A DNA stretch of 64,000 bases from Thermothelomyces thermophilus ATCC 42464 (taxonomy: Eukaryota; Ascomycota; Sordariomycetes; Sordariales; Chaetomiaceae), in NCBI RefSeq assembly GCF_000226095.1, contig NC_016478.1, positions 3,152,001 through 3,216,000 of the forward strand. The letters run 5' to 3'. The notes under the pieces are model-generated. The model had not been told where the DNA came from, did no database searches, and was given only the letters and a program-made list of their open reading frames with translations. Shown piece by piece: positions 23,401-32,084 of the stretch; position 1 is the first letter of the stretch, and each line of letters begins with the position of its first letter. The position numbers and the translations under genes were made by a program.

Positions 23401-26400
23401 CTTACCGGGCTCCTGAGCACCGAAGAGATCCTGCACATTGCCATCGACTTCATGGAATCCTGCTCCGGGGTCAAGGGCAAGCTGGTGCTGTACAAGCTGG
23501 TGCTGATCATCAACTACTCCAAGCTCGACATCTTCTCCCACCCAGAGCAGCGCTCTGCCCTGAGCGCCAACACCGTCCGCTGGATCGCGCCACACTGGGG
23601 TCATGTCGACGAGGTCACGGATCTGTGGAAGGAGCAGGTGCGCCTCTGCTGCTCCGTCCTCGCCAGCCAGATCGATCACCTGGGACCAGAAATCCCGGAT
23701 TACATCCCAAAGATCATCCAGTCCTACCTCGTCATCCAGGCCACCCCCAGGAAGCCCAAGGACCGCCTCTCGCTCCTCTTCCCCGCCACCTATCCCTTCC
23801 CGACGAAGCCCATCGCCGAAGAAACCGCGTTCGACGAGGCCCTCATCGAGCTGTCGGCCGTCCTGTCGGCCCTCTCCAATTCCCCAAGCGGCATGCAGCT
23901 TGAGCTTGCCGAAGACGACCTGCACGTCATTGTGGAGAACTGCCTGCGCGTGCACATGAGCATCCTCAAGGGCGAGGCCTTCCCTCCCGGTTGGCTCAGC
24001 GTGCACATCTACCACCACAAGTCCACCATGCGCACTCTGCAGTACCTAGCAGGCATCCTGCTCGAATCGTTCCTCCCGGACCCGGACGAGGCCGAGAACT
24101 TCAACACGGAGCTGTGGAAGCTGTTTTTCACCACCCTGCTGCAGCTCGTCGGCAGCCCGTCGCTCGCGCTCGAGACGTTCCCCGAGCAGAAGCGCCGCGC
24201 CGTGTGGAAGATTGCCGGGGACGTGCGCGAGCACGGCGCGGAGCTGCTGCGTCGCACTTGGGAGGCCATCGGCTGGGAGACGACGCCCGAGGAGCGCGCG
24301 CGGTACGGCCTGGCCAAGATGGGCGGCTACCAGGTGCAGTACGTGCCGACGCTCGTCGGGCCGATCGTCGAGCTGTGCCTGAGCGTGCACGAGGGCCTGC
24401 GCAGGATGGCCGTCGAGGTGCTGCAGACCATGATCGTCAGCGAGTGGACGCTCAGCGAGGACCTGTCGGTCATCCGGACCGAGATGATCGACTGTCTGGA
24501 TGCCTACTTCAAGGCGAAGCCCCTGACGGAGAGCATCCTGCAGAAGTTGTTTGTCGGGGAGCTGCTGGGGCGGTTTGAGCCGCTGTCGAGGAGCAAGAAC
24601 GACCCGCTCTACGCCGCGCTGCGGGAGCTGACGGATACCGTGGATGTCTTCTTGGATCTGCTGGTCGCCGTGCATAGCGGGGATGGCTCGGGCGAGGCGT
24701 CGCAGATCATCCACCGGCTGCGGCTGATGGAGTTCCTGCGGGATATGCAGAAGGAGGACATCTTCATCCGCTACGTCCACCAGCTCGCAAACCTCCAGGC
24801 CGAGGCCAGGAACCACGCCGAAGCGGGCCTGGCCCTGCGGCTCCACGCCGACCTGTACGACTGGGATCCTCTCAGGACGACACCCGCTCTGCAGGACCCG
24901 GAATTCCCCGCCCAGAGCCACTTTGAGCGCAAAGAGCGCATCTACTTTGACATGATCAAGCACTTTGAAGACGGCGAGGCCTGGAGCAGCGCCCTCGCCG
25001 CTTACAAGGAGCTGCAGACGCAGTACGAAACCAACACGTTCGACTTCGCCAAGTTGGCCCGCACGGAGCGCGCCATCGCCTCCATCTACGAGACCATTAC
25101 CAAGGGCGACAAGCTGGTGCCCAAATACTTCAAGGTCGTCTTCAAGGGCCTCGGCTTCCCCGCCAGCGTGCGCGACAAGGAGTTCGTCTTTGAGGGCTCC
25201 CCGGCCGAGCGCGCCGCCAGCTTCACGGATCGCATGCAGGAGATGTACCCGTCCGCGCGCATCGTCACGAGCGAGCACATCGACGACGTCGAGGGCCAGT
25301 TCCTGGTCATCTCGGCGCTCAGCCCGCACCGCGACCTGAACCACCATGTCTACCAGCGCGCGCGCGTGCCCCAGGTCATCCGGGACTATCTTGTCTCGGC
25401 ACACCCGCGGCGCTTCTCGGTCACCGTCAAGAGGGACACCACCGGGCCGCCGGCGGAGCATTACGCTGAGAAGGTGGTGTACACCACGGCCGAGTCATTC
25501 CCGACCATCCTGCGTCGCAGCGAGATCGTGTCGGTGGAGGAGGTGCGGCTGTCGGCAAAGGAGACGGGTCTCGAGAGGATCGTGCGCAAGACGGCGGAGA
25601 TGTCTGCGCTCGAGAAGAAGGTGGCCGAGGGCGAGGGCGGCGATGAGAACGCGCAGCTGCTGCTCGACGCCGTCAGCATCAGCGTGAATCCCAACTCGGA
25701 GAGCAGCGTGGTGGTCTATCGCGATCTAGTACCCGGCATGTCGCGTACGGGTGAGCCGTCGCCAGCTGGGGAGCTCGATGAAGAAGATGCTGGAGCGCCT
25801 CAGCTGGGTCCCCAGGAGAATGCCATCAAGATGGCACTCGTGGACCACGCGATCATGCTCAAGAGGTGCCTGGCGACGTTTTCGAAGAGCGGCAATGAGC
25901 TCCTCACAAGACGCGTTGAGGAACTGCAACGCTGTGAGTATTCTCCTCGGAAGAAGAAGGAACACTTCAAAAAAGCTGGGAGATGGTGCCTGCTACTAAC
26001 ACGCATAATGCATGCAGTCTTCGAGTCAACGTACGCTCCAGAAATCGCAATCTTTACCCCCGCGCAGCCGCTCCGCAGTACCATCAGCCCGTCGCCCACC
26101 TGGTCACGCTCACCGCAATCGGCCCTCAGCAGCGGCGGCGGCGGCGGTGGCGGCCGCCCTCACCACGCCGCCACCAAGTCCACGTCCACCGTCCCGAACG
26201 GCGCCGTCACGGAGGAAGCAACCGTCGTCCAACCAGTCTCCCTTCGCCAGGGACGCGGACCCCGTCTCAGTTTCCTCGGTGGCCGCAAGAAGGATCAACA
26301 GCCGTCCAAAGAAGTCAACGGCGACCACCATCACCAACCAATCCAAGAAGACCCCGAACCAGTAGCGACAAACGGGAGTAATAACACCCCTTCCTCGGCA

Positions 26401-26838
26401 GCTAAGGAACCACCGAGACGCTCCCTGTTCCGCACCCTCCCGCATATCGCCACCACAGATGCCGGGTCAGCATCGGCCAGGGAAAGAGCCGGATTACACC
26501 CGGTGCAGACAAACGGCACAGACCTATCTTACCCGCATAGTTCCACCGCGGTTGGAAGTGAAGTGAAGGGCGGGAGCTCGGAGACGAACAGTGCTGCCAC
26601 CACTCCCGGCGGACTGCTGGGGGAGAAGGACGGGTATGGCACAAAGGTCTACGAGACGCCATATGTTCAGACGCAGCAGCAGCAGCAGCAGCATCATCAT
26701 CATCATCATGCAGGGGGGCATACCTCCCTCATGGGCCACGGGGTGGGCAGTGTCAGGAAGAGGTTGAGCATGCTGAAGCTGGGGAAGAAGAGCAGTCGGG
26801 AGCGAAGCGGTGGGCTAGGCGGAGTTGATGAGGAATAA
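20386..26838 (+). CDS. DCK1: DOCK-family Rho/Rac GEF (Dck1-like)
   Basis: Two exons (20386-25933, 26018-26838) give 2125 residues. The start is the CCACAATGCC ATG; the frame is open a little further up but with no ATG. Domains in order: N-terminal SH3 (about 8-75, ELGDELYIIEETTDGNWLRGY...GIFPRSCVEI); long helical linker; DHR-1/C2-like lipid-binding domain (about 620-770, SDIYLTIEEA...HLADAPNPPFAVAYMPLWD); armadillo-like middle; and DHR-2 catalytic region (about 1440-1860) with KYFKVVFKGLGFP and EHYAEKVVYTTAESFPTILRRSEIV. The tail is Ser/Pro-rich with Gln and His runs and a basic end. DOCK proteins exchange GDP on Rac/Rho GTPases and pair with an ELMO protein (Dck1-Lmo1 in yeast). A role in polarity and hyphal growth is expected from homology. 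The 84-bp intron is a multiple of three and has no stop, so retention would insert 28 residues; splicing restores RFFESTYAPEIA. Confidence 0.93.
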   Translation: MPWQPLPRIAFAVATFPFAASHPADLPLELGDELYIIEETTDGNWLRGYLVAPPSLLAGLTSVKGQTLEARVFSGIFPRSCVEIREVLGEGDESDCHDADSEDASEPTPKRPEEGDSAKSGIEGANGEKRKRKDRTRGSPTNGWRERPGSPNGGPGRLSVPVKRNPDAPRPPAPVPMLKIGDETPTSTSEPLIDEIASCLREWHSTNLHELLLSRQYAKLDTLSKLISTLNLARQQFLHDVLTTWEYEILREKTVWDLVRVNKLCGGEVIVRDPHERGRVLTGDDSVVEITKLQSVMSLLDETPTHTPELTALHHLLVDIKGFAGASTEATTLVLYLATKTAGGPLTPLTESYIVEIPAGGQMVHLARNMHMRTLFAGLSASEIGDVPSVESELYLVAKIRASQPVVITKPSSRSGSNSGSVPQFFKDHAKPPLSAGSKSVRRSLMWAGKSTRSAFSRGNARLDSLSEQPEEEVASPATAGAESIDGAPPSTANSKAGRASVDEHAAHTADRTVGVGVLKLNSVMKQEEEEVEHIVSIWAPSARHAPERQDGEEWDPVLREIMDSKTGSYEKSRRAERLQVHLRAFNHPDADALIKATPTVLSNICKTNKMGFSGAPTKPRSDIYLTIEEAVLTRQTLLSRFGGSPAALPSSLHANNLQITLEVRRSNGERVESCIYPSSNAEATSAWKTVVAERGEPWRQTVKLVLAPQDVHQGHVVMHLADAPNPPFAVAYMPLWDQHAFIRDGAHGLLLYRLDEHTATAQAGPQGKGGYLNLPFCLRGKEEQQAEVTGPLAMVRVETYLCSTRFSQDRVVLGLLAWKESSREGIPVLLKQFIFVPEIEVVKLLNDVLDALFGILCEYSGNDDYEDLVFTALVRVLDIVHDRRFNLAPLVDQYAESRFNYPFATLCLVRSFTRLLSKPTEPETARKLRATFKVARHILKFITHARGQQKAKESGIGITGSNPGFTRHLRVIFKALDAMMRSSAPVLVGSQTLAVQHFHTWLPELTGLLSTEEILHIAIDFMESCSGVKGKLVLYKLVLIINYSKLDIFSHPEQRSALSANTVRWIAPHWGHVDEVTDLWKEQVRLCCSVLASQIDHLGPEIPDYIPKIIQSYLVIQATPRKPKDRLSLLFPATYPFPTKPIAEETAFDEALIELSAVLSALSNSPSGMQLELAEDDLHVIVENCLRVHMSILKGEAFPPGWLSVHIYHHKSTMRTLQYLAGILLESFLPDPDEAENFNTELWKLFFTTLLQLVGSPSLALETFPEQKRRAVWKIAGDVREHGAELLRRTWEAIGWETTPEERARYGLAKMGGYQVQYVPTLVGPIVELCLSVHEGLRRMAVEVLQTMIVSEWTLSEDLSVIRTEMIDCLDAYFKAKPLTESILQKLFVGELLGRFEPLSRSKNDPLYAALRELTDTVDVFLDLLVAVHSGDGSGEASQIIHRLRLMEFLRDMQKEDIFIRYVHQLANLQAEARNHAEAGLALRLHADLYDWDPLRTTPALQDPEFPAQSHFERKERIYFDMIKHFEDGEAWSSALAAYKELQTQYETNTFDFAKLARTERAIASIYETITKGDKLVPKYFKVVFKGLGFPASVRDKEFVFEGSPAERAASFTDRMQEMYPSARIVTSEHIDDVEGQFLVISALSPHRDLNHHVYQRARVPQVIRDYLVSAHPRRFSVTVKRDTTGPPAEHYAEKVVYTTAESFPTILRRSEIVSVEEVRLSAKETGLERIVRKTAEMSALEKKVAEGEGGDENAQLLLDAVSISVNPNSESSVVVYRDLVPGMSRTGEPSPAGELDEEDAGAPQLGPQENAIKMALVDHAIMLKRCLATFSKSGNELLTRRVEELQRCEYSPRKKKEHFKKAGRWCLLLTRIMHAVFESTYAPEIAIFTPAQPLRSTISPSPTWSRSPQSALSSGGGGGGGRPHHAATKSTSTVPNGAVTEEATVVQPVSLRQGRGPRLSFLGGRKKDQQPSKEVNGDHHHQPIQEDPEPVATNGSNNTPSSAAKEPPRRSLFRTLPHIATTDAGSASARERAGLHPVQTNGTDLSYPHSSTAVGSEVKGGSSETNSAATTPGGLLGEKDGYGTKVYETPYVQTQQQQQQHHHHHHAGGHTSLMGHGVGSVRKRLSMLKLGKKSSRERSGGLGGVDEE

Positions 26839-27750
26839 TTGGCGAGGGCGGAATCTATCTCCCGGTTGCTGATCGGGATGTCTATGCATTGAGTTCTTCT
26901 CTCTTTTGTGGGATTTTTTTTTTTCTCTTCTTCCTTTTCTATTCTCTTCTTCTTCGCGTATTCAAGGTTGTAACTTTTTTGCTGGTCCATTTCTGCATCT
27001 TCTTTTTCCTCTATTTTCTTCTGTTTTGGTTCTGGATATACCAGCCAGTCCCGTATACCCATGTGCTAGGTCTGGAGGGATCAAAAATGAGAGTGAGAGG
27101 GATGGATATCTGGTGTTTGTTTGCGTTTCGCCCTTGTCTTGCCTGTCTTTTTTACACTTCTTCCGTACCATTCGAGTCACATACCTATACCGCATCCCTT
27201 TGGCTGGCTTCGGTTTTTTTTTATTTATATTACGATACGCGAAACCACTGAGCGAGCAGCTGGCGGGCCTGCCGTCCTTTTCTATTTTCTCTCTGTTTTG
27301 GCATCTGTTCCTGCTGATATCTCATAATGTGTGGATAATGTATTTTAGTTTCCCATTCCAAGCCGTGCTTCATTATAGTGTTACTCTGCGGCCAGGTTGA
27401 GAGCGGCCCGTTCCGGGTGAACTGAGCTGTCTGCATATTTTGCATGCTTCTGTACCTCTACCAACGAAGACCTCTTGCCGCCATTCGGCGTATATGATAA
27501 TGCAAGCAGCATGGCTGAGTAAGTATGAGAAACTGCAGACTTAATTAAGCAAACGCGCTGAGCTGACGAAAGGCCACATCTCAGCTTTTCACATGTGTCT
27601 TCTTCTGCCAAAGCAAGTGCCCATACATTCGGTTCACAGTCTAAGTTACCACCACTTCATCTTCACTTCCGTAGGGAGGAGGGTAAGTACACCAAGACCT
27701 ATGTCAACACAACCATGTGGTTGCCGCATGCGCTTGACCCAATAGTCCCC
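26839..27750. other. DOCK 3' flank and glycosyltransferase promoter
   Basis: No gene. The stretch 26891-27320 is strongly T/C-rich on the plus strand, like a 3' UTR. An upstream in-frame ATG of the following gene lies at 27715. Confidence 0.5.
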
Positions 27751-29537
27751 ATGGCCAAACAGATCATGCGCCTCTCTGTCCGATCACGATACCGGCTGAT
27801 CCTGCTGGGCCTCGTCACTCTCATTATCTGGTACTCGCTGCTCCCGGACGAGTACATATCCGAGTCCTCCGCACAATACCCGTGGTCAGTGCCTGACCCA
27901 GATGGGAACGCCGCCGCCGTCGAGATGTACGAATGGGATCCCTTGGCCGCTTGGGAAAAACCCGATGCTGTCCTCAGAGAGAAGGCATACAGGCCAGCGC
28001 CCAAACCTGCAGCTCCAGTCCCGGACCCGTTCCCCCTGCTGTCTCAGAACCCACCGCCGGCCCCTAGACTCCTTCGAGCTCCGGAGATCAACCGCCCCCC
28101 ACGGCGCCACTATGCCGAGCAGACTCCCCTCTTTGTGGGCTTCACGCGCAACTGGCCGCAGCTGCTGCAATGTGTCGTGAGCTACATCGCGGCGGGGTGG
28201 CCTCCGGAGGACATCCAGGTCGTTGAGAACACCGGGGTCATGTACGCGAACCAAGAGGGCCGGCTGACACTTCAGAACCCGTTTTACTTGAATCACACTC
28301 AGCTGAGAATGCTGGGTGTGAACATTATCATCGCAAGTGCCTCCCCTTTCCTCCCTCCCCTGGAACCCCCCCTCTACCTTGTCCCCTGAGTTCGCACTAA
28401 CCATGGTTAGTAGACACCAACCCTGCTTACCTTTTCGCAACTCCAAAACTTTTACCTCCGGTACTTCTCTCCGCCAGTATTATTATTCCTTGCCAATTTT
28501 TTTTCAATATTTATTTATTTATTTTTTTAGTAAATACAAAGTTACGTCATCCTCGTACTGACCACCAAACTCACTCCAGAACCGCCCTCGACCTCGCTTT
28601 CCCGTACTACTTCTGGACGCACCAAGACGTGCTCGTCTTCTCGCACGAGAACCTCACCGACGCCCACGGCAACCGGGGCCCATCCCTCTACACCAACGCC
28701 GTCCGCACCCTCCGCCACCTCATCTCCTCCTCTTCCTCTTCCTCCACAACCGGGAGCAGCAGCAGCAGCAGCAGCGATGACGACAACGACAAGGACGGCG
28801 GGAGAATCCGCCGCCCGTGGGCATGGGCCCACCACTTCTTCGCCTACGACCACCTGGCGCTGGTCCACCGCGACGCCGTGCTCGCCGCCGGCGGGTGGGA
28901 CGCGCACATACCCTTCTACGCGTCCGACTGCGACGCGTACCTGCGCCTGTGGTGGGCCGGGTACGCGCAGACCGAGGGCGGCGTCGGCGTTCCCGGCGGC
29001 CCCGGCGAGGAGGTCGGGCTGGTGCTGGACGTCGGCAGCGTGATGGAGGACGTCGGGGCGCTGCTGCGGATTCCTGGGTCCCGAGCGCGGATGCCTCGTG
29101 TTCCGGGCGAGGAGGAGGACGCCAATGATGACAACAATGATGATGACGACGACCAAAAAGAAGAAGAAAATTTATGGGGTCGGGGTCGGGATCGGGATCG
29201 GGATCGGGATCGGGATTATTTCGAGAGCTGGGAGCGGCTGGTCGCGCTGGGCGAGAAGATGCGGGCGGCCAAGTACGCCGGGGGCAACGCGGGGCGCAAC
29301 ACGTGGCAGGCGAGGCAGAAGGGCGGCCAGGGCGAGCCCTTCTACCGGGACCCGGACGGGTTCGAGGCCGGAGTCGGCATGCTGATCGACCTGGGCCGGG
29401 CCGTGTTCGCCGAGAAATGGGGCCACAGGGGTTGTGACGTCGCCCGGATGGGGGTCACGGGGGAGGACGCCTGGCGGCTGGAGCGGGACTGGGACGAGGA
29501 GACGGAGGGGCGCGGCTTTGAGGGGGGTTCATGGTGA
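27751..29537 (+). CDS. Type II membrane glycosyltransferase-like protein
   Basis: Three exons (27751-28332, 28414-28460, 28580-29537) give 528 residues, or 540 if the ATG at 27715 is used. Intron 1 has a GC donor (GCAAGT) and a CACTAAC branch; intron 2 is GT-AG. The joined frame reads VNIII-TPTLLTFSQLQNFYLR-TALDLAFPYYFW. A short basic N-terminus and one hydrophobic segment (RLILLGLVTLIIWYSLL, about 11-27) suggest a type II Golgi or ER anchor. The lumenal part has PLFVGFTRNWPQLLQCVVSYI and, after a Ser/Asp-rich insert, HHFFAYDHLALVHRDAVLAAGGWD and FYASDCDAYLRLWWAG, whose DCD resembles the metal-binding DxD of GT-A enzymes. A (RD)n run encoded by CGGGAT units sits at about 29178-29216. It is probably a fungal glycan-modifying transferase; donor and acceptor are unknown. 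Confidence 0.75.
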
Positions 29538-30540
29538 TAAACGGTGTGTGTGTGCATGCTGTATGCATGTCTTATGTGTTGGCTTGTCTTAGATCGGAAA
29601 AGGGGGGGAAAAGGGGGGGGGGGAAAGGGGGGGAAAAAGGGGGGGGGGGGGTTGAATCACGACTCTCACGAGGGAAAAAAAATAAAAATAAAAAACTCCA
29701 AGCGTCCGAAAAGCGGGTGATTGGGTAATTGATGAGTGATGCACATACATACGGATACATGCACACATATCCAGTACACTGAGGGGTTGTTAGTGGAACA
29801 AGGGATGACCGGGCATGAACGACACCGAGTCGCTTTGCGCATCGGCGCATCGGCGCAAAGCCGGCACAACGGGATTGGCCCAGTTCTTTTCTTCCATTTT
29901 CTTCCCTTCGCAACAAGCGAGTCGGTGCTGCAGTGCCGCGCTGCACAAGCACGACATACATTTGCCGATACGATTTGGCCGGCTTCGCAGGCTTGCTATG
30001 CAGAGTATGCAGAGGACATGCGTCTCGCGCTGCAAGCGAGAGCCAGTAGGCTGCCGAACTGAAAGCCAATGATGACATACCATCCATACTCGGCGGGAGC
30101 AAGTGTTGGTGGGGTGCCAGGAAGTTCTATTGACGCTCGTCGCAACCTGGCCATGGGAACGGGGATCGCAGGCGCCTCTGCTGAGCGTTCGGTCTCAAGA
30201 GCACCGTCTGCCGGGCAATATCTCCAGTAATGCCCCAGACCTACGCAAGCAGGCTGCAAGGTTGAGAGAGGGAGGAAGTAGGTATTATAGCAAGAGAAAG
30301 AGCCAGTTCATTTTTTTTCTTTTGTGCTAGTAAGGAAACACTTGCCGTAGTGGCTGTTGTTGTAGAGAACCGCATCGCCATCTGTCTTCACATACGCCTA
30401 AAAGCCAAAACTCGATAGGCAACTCTCTTTCCATCTCGGAAACGGAAAACAAAAGGAAAAAAAGGGCGAATTTCTTCCTCCAAGGAACGTGGGACTAGAT
30501 CTTGTAACAGCCATCCGAGAAAAGGATAACAATGATCCGC
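29538..30540. other. Intergenic region with G-rich tract and GCGCATCGGC repeat
   Basis: A G/A-rich low-complexity tract spans about 29598-29653. A short direct repeat of GCGCATCG occurs at about 29837-29853. No gene is supported. The right part is the 3' flank of the minus-strand C2H2 gene. Confidence 0.5.
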
Positions 30541-32084
30541 TTAACACCGGTGCATGCACGCGCCGTTGCCGCCGCCCATGGCAGCATACAAGCTCTGCTC
30601 ACCGCTCGTCGATCCCGTGTAGTAGGCCGAGTCCCCCTGGCTGAACACATCGTAGCCCAAAAGTCCGTGGCTGTTGGCCAGCACGCTCTCGAGGTCCACG
30701 CGCATGCTGCTGACCAGCTCATTGACGAAGTCGTCATCCTGGAAGTCCTCAAAGAATTGGCCGATCTTGGACAGCTCCGGCCCCGCGCCACCGGCCGCGT
30801 TGCCGACAGCGGCGACGTCCCCCCCGAACCCGGGACTTGGAGGCGGGCTGGGCTCGCCTGGCGCGGCCGGAGCAGCACCGGTACCTGCGCCAACACAGGC
30901 ATCGGTACCGGTACCGGCGCCGAGAACCGCTGCGGCCGTAGCAGCCGGCAGGGCCGACGCTTGCTCCTCCTGGAAGTGAAAGGTGCGCAGCACCTTGGTC
31001 TCGACGTTGCGGATGATCTCGACCGTCTTTTGGTTGACCTTTTCCTGGACCTCCTCAAACAGGGTGCTGACGTACTTTTCGATCTCCGGCCGGACGAGCC
31101 TGGGGATCTCAACGCGAAGGAACTCGCGCGCCTCTTCGAAGCTCGCGAACTGCGACCTGGCCGACCGTGAGGAGCCGTTGGCGTCCGAATCGTAGTCTGT
31201 CGGGGAAAAAAAAAAGGAAGAGTTAGTTGTGCGTTTGTCGGTCGGAGGAAAGAAGGAAAGAACAGAGAAGGAAGGATGAGAAGGAGGAGATGGGACGGAA
31301 CACGCACATGGTGAGGGGATCTTCTTGTCGTCCGGGAAGATGGTGCGGTACATCTCTCCCCACTTGTCTTCTTCGGAGCAATTTGGCTTGGCCCGAGTGC
31401 GGAGCTGTTTCTCCTGCTCCTCGCTGATGGCGTGGAACGATTTCTCCCGCAGCTTGCAGGGGACCTGAGCCCGCACGTGCTGTTGGAGCAGCTCGGACTT
31501 GTCAAAGTGATCGAAGCATCGGGGGCAAAAGTTCTTGAGCGAGTGACGGCGGTAGACATGTTCCCTATCAGCAAAAGTTGTCAGCACTTCGCCTGCAACT
31601 CAGAACAAGCCACCAGCGCTCCGGTCACGGGAAGGAGTTAAACCTACTTCACCCGATGAACATCGTCCCAGCCTGGGCCACAGCAAGTCTTCGTAAACCG
31701 GTACCCGGCCGGATCATGCTTGGAGAAAGGGCAGGCAAACTTCTTCCCGCCCCCTTCCTTGGGGTTCACCTTTTTCTTCTTCGCCTTTTCGCCGCCGCCG
31801 CTACCGCTCACGTCGCCCCGGCCGCCGCTCTCGTCCCCGTCGTCCTCTCTCACCCTCTTCACCCTCCTCCTGGCCCCCTCAACCGCCGCGCCGGCACCGG
31901 CGACAGCACCAGCGACGGCGGGTGCAGAAGAAACCGATTTGTCAAGACATCGATCCAGAGATATTTGTAGGAGAGCCATAGATTTATCCACAATTTCCTT
32001 CTTCTTGCGCTCCAAGAAGCTTTCGCGGTTAGCCGAGTGTGATGGTGGCGGTGACGGCGAAGTGCCTGAGCTACGGGGTGCCAT
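30541..32084 (-). CDS. Fungal C2H2-type zinc finger protein
   Basis: Three exons on the minus strand (32084-31648, 31564-31308, 31196-30541) give 449 residues. Introns are 83 bp (GTAGGT donor) and 111 bp (GTGCGT donor). The frame closes as HRVK-EHVYRRHS and IPSP-YYDSD. The core is a filamentous-fungal family: FACPFSKHDPAGYRF...CCGPGWDDVHRVKEHVYRRH, then NFCPRCFDHFDKSELLQQHVR. These are two C2H2-like fingers, followed by the family tail KWGEMYRTIFPDDKKIPSPYYD. The N-terminus is Ser/Pro- then Lys/Gly-rich. The C-terminal half has a predicted helical stretch (SFEEAREFLRVEIPRLVRPEIEKYVSTLFEE region) and an acidic, Ala/Gly-rich end. Members are presumed DNA-binding regulators from domain architecture, with few characterised. 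It is transcribed towards the glycosyltransferase gene. No target is inferred. Confidence 0.85.

Noticed and set aside
27595-27714. Glycosyltransferase start at 27595
   Set aside because: It is GTG; the first in-frame ATGs are 27715, 27751 and 27766, and the membrane segment lies shortly after them.
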